The position numbers were made by a program, and so were the translations under genes. A stretch of 64,000 nt of DNA, from the NCBI RefSeq assembly GCF_004295585.1, contig NZ_AP019400.1, positions 897,501 through 961,500 of the forward strand. The letters run 5' to 3'. Numbering within the stretch: the first letter of the stretch is position 1; the number at the start of each line of letters is the position of its first letter. Source of the DNA: Cohnella abietis (lineage in GTDB: Bacteria > Bacillota > Bacilli > Paenibacillales > Paenibacillaceae). Positions 62,218 through 64,000 of this stretch are shown here, one piece after another. The notes beneath the pieces are model-generated. The model saw nothing but the letters and a program-made list of their open reading frames with translations, was not told the origin of the DNA and made no database searches.

Positions 62218-63348
62218 CTACTGTTTGACAAGCATCATATCTTTAACCGTGCGCCACTCGGCCAAATGCTTCTCAAGATCCGCTATGAGAGTATCGACGT
62301 CCTGTACGAACTGATCTCTCTCCACGCCTTCAAGATTTGGCAAGTCTTTAGGGGAAAGGTGGCTAGGGGCAGGTAATGTCGCAAGCAATAAATTCAGCAT
62401 GCCCTCGATGAAGCTCGTAGGGACAGGATCTTCCTCGAAAATTTCGATAGACTCTGGCGCAGCGGGTCTATTGGGGTTGTACTTAGGTATGTCTCTTGAT
62501 GAGTTCTCTGGTGCTTTTGCCTTTGTCGGGCTAGCCTCACTAGCAGGCGTCGTCGAACTATTTTCCGCGGGATCGGTTGAAGTGTCAGCACTATTCACCA
62601 TTTCTGGTTCAATGATGCTCTTGCTCTTGGCCCGTTCCTTCTTGTTATGCTCAAATGTAGACCAGGTCTCTAGAAGCTGGGGTCCCGTCTTGAACAATAG
62701 CTTTCCTTTAGTGCCATCGGAAATTTCCTTGTCCTTAAATAGGCGAGCAATCCGCTTGACGTCAGGAACGGACATTTCGTCTGTCGCCATTATCATGGCG
62801 AGGGAATCGCGATATTCCATCGGCAAGTCCTTAAGGGGCATCAGTTGATCCTCAGTTAGCTTGTCCTTGCGGATTTCCGTACCGTATACAATGAGGGCTC
62901 GCACGGCAGGACTAAACTTCAGTAGGTCCAGTTTGTTCTTGATGTAAGCTTCTGGCTTCCCGAGCTTGCCGGACATATACTTAATGGAGCTGCTGAATTT
63001 AGGGTCATTCAGTAGCTTGTTGAATGCCTCGGCTTCTTCAATCGGAGAGAAGCCTTGTCGAGTCAGATTTTCCGCGATTTGCTCCAAGTAGATTTCCATC
63101 TCATCCGTAACATTGGAAACGATACATGGAATCGTTGGACGGCCCAGCATTTTACAAGCTTTGTAGCGCCTGTTGCCGTAGATAATCTTAAATCTGCCAT
63201 CATTCGTCGTTCTTACTTTGATCGGGGAAAGAAGGCCGAGCTCTTCAATGCTACTCATCAATTCTTGAAGCGCTTCTTCATCGAACTGATATCTAGGTTG
63301 ATCTGTATCTTCATCTACTAGGTGTGTTTGAATTTCAATAATATCCAT
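62218..63348 (-). CDS. ParB/Spo0J-family nuclease-like protein, orphan
   Basis: The 376-residue protein has a ParB N-terminal domain at about 5-100 with DEDTDQPRYQFDEEALQELMSSIEELGLLSPIKVR, the YGNRRYKA box and AENLTRQGFSPIEEAEAF, then a KorB/ParB helix-turn-helix region. Ordinary Spo0J has about 285 residues; this one carries a C-terminal linker rich in Ser/Pro/Ala and a helical end. No parA or parS cluster was seen, so it is probably a plasmid-type or Noc-like relative with another role. ATG 63348 follows TAGGAG. Confidence 0.85.
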   Translation of the reverse strand: MDIIEIQTHLVDEDTDQPRYQFDEEALQELMSSIEELGLLSPIKVRTTNDGRFKIIYGNRRYKACKMLGRPTIPCIVSNVTDEMEIYLEQIAENLTRQGFSPIEEAEAFNKLLNDPKFSSSIKYMSGKLGKPEAYIKNKLDLLKFSPAVRALIVYGTEIRKDKLTEDQLMPLKDLPMEYRDSLAMIMATDEMSVPDVKRIARLFKDKEISDGTKGKLLFKTGPQLLETWSTFEHNKKERAKSKSIIEPEMVNSADTSTDPAENSSTTPASEASPTKAKAPENSSRDIPKYNPNRPAAPESIEIFEEDPVPTSFIEGMLNLLLATLPAPSHLSPKDLPNLEGVERDQFVQDVDTLIADLEKHLAEWRTVKDMMLVKQ

Positions 63349-63579
63349 TTATTTTCTCCTATCATTTGATTAGGTCGTCAATGGATGCGACAATGGGAAC
63401 ATATGTATTATATAACAGGGTTTGATTCCTGGGAATAAGATTGCCTTATTCAACTGCTGCTAATCGCTGTTTGCTGACCGCTTTTGTCGGTTTATTTTGC
63501 GTGAGATAGAAGAAAGCTGTAAGGTAGGTAGTACAAGTATTTATCATATACGATATGAACCAAAGGGGACAGTAACCTA
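63349..63579. other. Intergenic region between ParB-like and map genes
   Basis: The divergent promoters of both genes must lie here. A small inverted repeat GAATAAG / CTTATTC (about 63432-63450) without T run is the only structure seen. Confidence 0.35.
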
Positions 63580-64000
63580 ATGACTATACAATCTCAGCAG
63601 GATATCGAACAGCTAATGAAGATTGGCAAAATTGTCGCATTAACCATTGAAGAAATGAAAAAGAGCGCCGAGCCAGGTATGACAACAAGGGAGCTTGATC
63701 TCATTGGCAAGAGGATGCTCGATCGATACGGGGCTACTTCCGCTCCTATGAAGGATGTAGCTTTTCCAGCATATACTTGTATTAGCGTTAATGAAGAGGT
63801 TGCTCATGGTATTCCAGGTGATCGTATTTTGCAGGCGGGTGATTTAGTTAACATTGACGTCTCAGCAGAGCTAGATGGATTTTATGCCGATGCTGGACAG
63901 TCGTTCCAGATTCCCCCGGTCACCACTGAGATGGACAACCTATGCAAGTATACCTATTCTACAATGATGAAGGTCATCTCTAGCTTAAAGGCTGGAGTAA
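63580..64000 (+). CDS. map: Type I methionine aminopeptidase (MapB/YflG-like), 3' truncated by window edge
   Basis: ATG 63580 follows AAAGGGG. The visible 140 residues begin MTIQSQQDIEQLMKIGKIVALTIEEMKKSAEPGMTTRELD, and contain FPAYTCISVNEEVAHGIPGDR (with the catalytic His) and DLVNIDVSAELDGFYADAGQSF, which provides two Asp metal ligands. The DVSA...GFYADAGQSF wording is closer to B. subtilis YflG than to the essential MapA. It removes initiator Met. The gene runs off the right edge. Confidence 0.93.
   Translation, partial: MTIQSQQDIEQLMKIGKIVALTIEEMKKSAEPGMTTRELDLIGKRMLDRYGATSAPMKDVAFPAYTCISVNEEVAHGIPGDRILQAGDLVNIDVSAELDGFYADAGQSFQIPPVTTEMDNLCKYTYSTMMKVISSLKAGV

Noticed and set aside
1..64000. 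tRNA, rRNA, IS elements or prophage genes
   Set aside because: No cloverleaf, rRNA core, transposase or phage structural motif was recognised in reading either strand; a covariance search would be needed to exclude small RNAs.

Overview
The window looks like a chromosomal segment of a low-to-mid GC, endospore-former-type Bacillota, most likely Paenibacillus or a close relative (Cohnella-like). This rests on the family content: an SLH-domain surface protein, a secreted protein ending in a copper-amine-oxidase-N-like domain, AraC-controlled glycoside hydrolases, a YwqA/YwqB-type SNF2 plus SWIM pair, strong AGGAGG ribosome binding sites and frequent TTG/GTG starts. No rRNA, tRNA, prophage, IS element or CRISPR array was recognised. 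The species call is inference; no marker gene was compared.

Layout. 1-4.2 kb: the 3' end of a GH43 glycosidase, an MFS transporter and three poorly known membrane-anchored proteins. 4.3-7.1 kb: a large SLH surface protein. 7.5-12.6 kb: a defence-like cassette with a sulfur-binding-domain HNH nuclease, a PLD-nuclease/superfamily-2 helicase/DUF3427 protein, a Nudix hydrolase and a divergent XRE regulator. 12.8-16.3 kb: an MBOAT/wax-synthase-like acyltransferase with a small membrane partner, a histidine phosphatase and a secreted beta-propeller protein. 16.3-19.7 kb: CBM9-like protein and AraC regulator divergent from a GH31 glycosidase. 19.8-21.8 kb: XRE regulator, D-amino acid transaminase and an unusual acidic lipoprotein.

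21.9-34.1 kb is the most coherent region. A Fur box precedes an apparent operon of a winged-helix protein, an AP-superfamily phosphoesterase, a GT2 glycosyltransferase, a GT-C-like membrane glycosyltransferase, two secreted helical proteins (one with a CuAO_N-like domain), an FTR1-type iron permease and a short UDP-sugar-dehydrogenase-like protein. A second, near-perfect Fur box follows and precedes an OmpR/HK two-component system and a ferric-iron-type binding lipoprotein. I infer an iron-starvation locus that combines iron capture at the cell surface with modification of surface glycans or proteins.

34.1-41.4 kb: a CrtI-like flavoprotein translationally coupled to a PUA-like protein, a secreted transglutaminase-like protein under a c-di-GMP-I (GEMM) riboswitch with a terminator, a Cache-domain chemoreceptor, a cytochrome P450 and an XRE regulator. 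41.6-43.2 kb: a LytTR regulator with a small membrane protein, then a 51-bp tandem repeat array. 43.2-49.1 kb: SNF2 helicase, SWIM protein and a CDF metal exporter. 49.3-55.2 kb: MarR/MFS and TetR/MFS pairs with visible operators, a site-2-type protease, a 52-bp tandem repeat array and a mini YvyF-like protein. 55.3-64 kb: cyclophilin, a complete oligopeptide ABC importer, an orphan ParB-like protein and the 5' end of a methionine aminopeptidase.

Two regulatory or repetitive themes recur. One is a dispersed intergenic element with a terminator-like hairpin (3.5 and 12.7 kb, partial at 14.2 kb). The other is a set of intergenic tandem arrays of different sequence but similar design (40.9, 42.4, 42.7 and 52.5 kb). 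Several starts were moved from the longest open frame to a downstream start with a better ribosome binding site; each entry says so.
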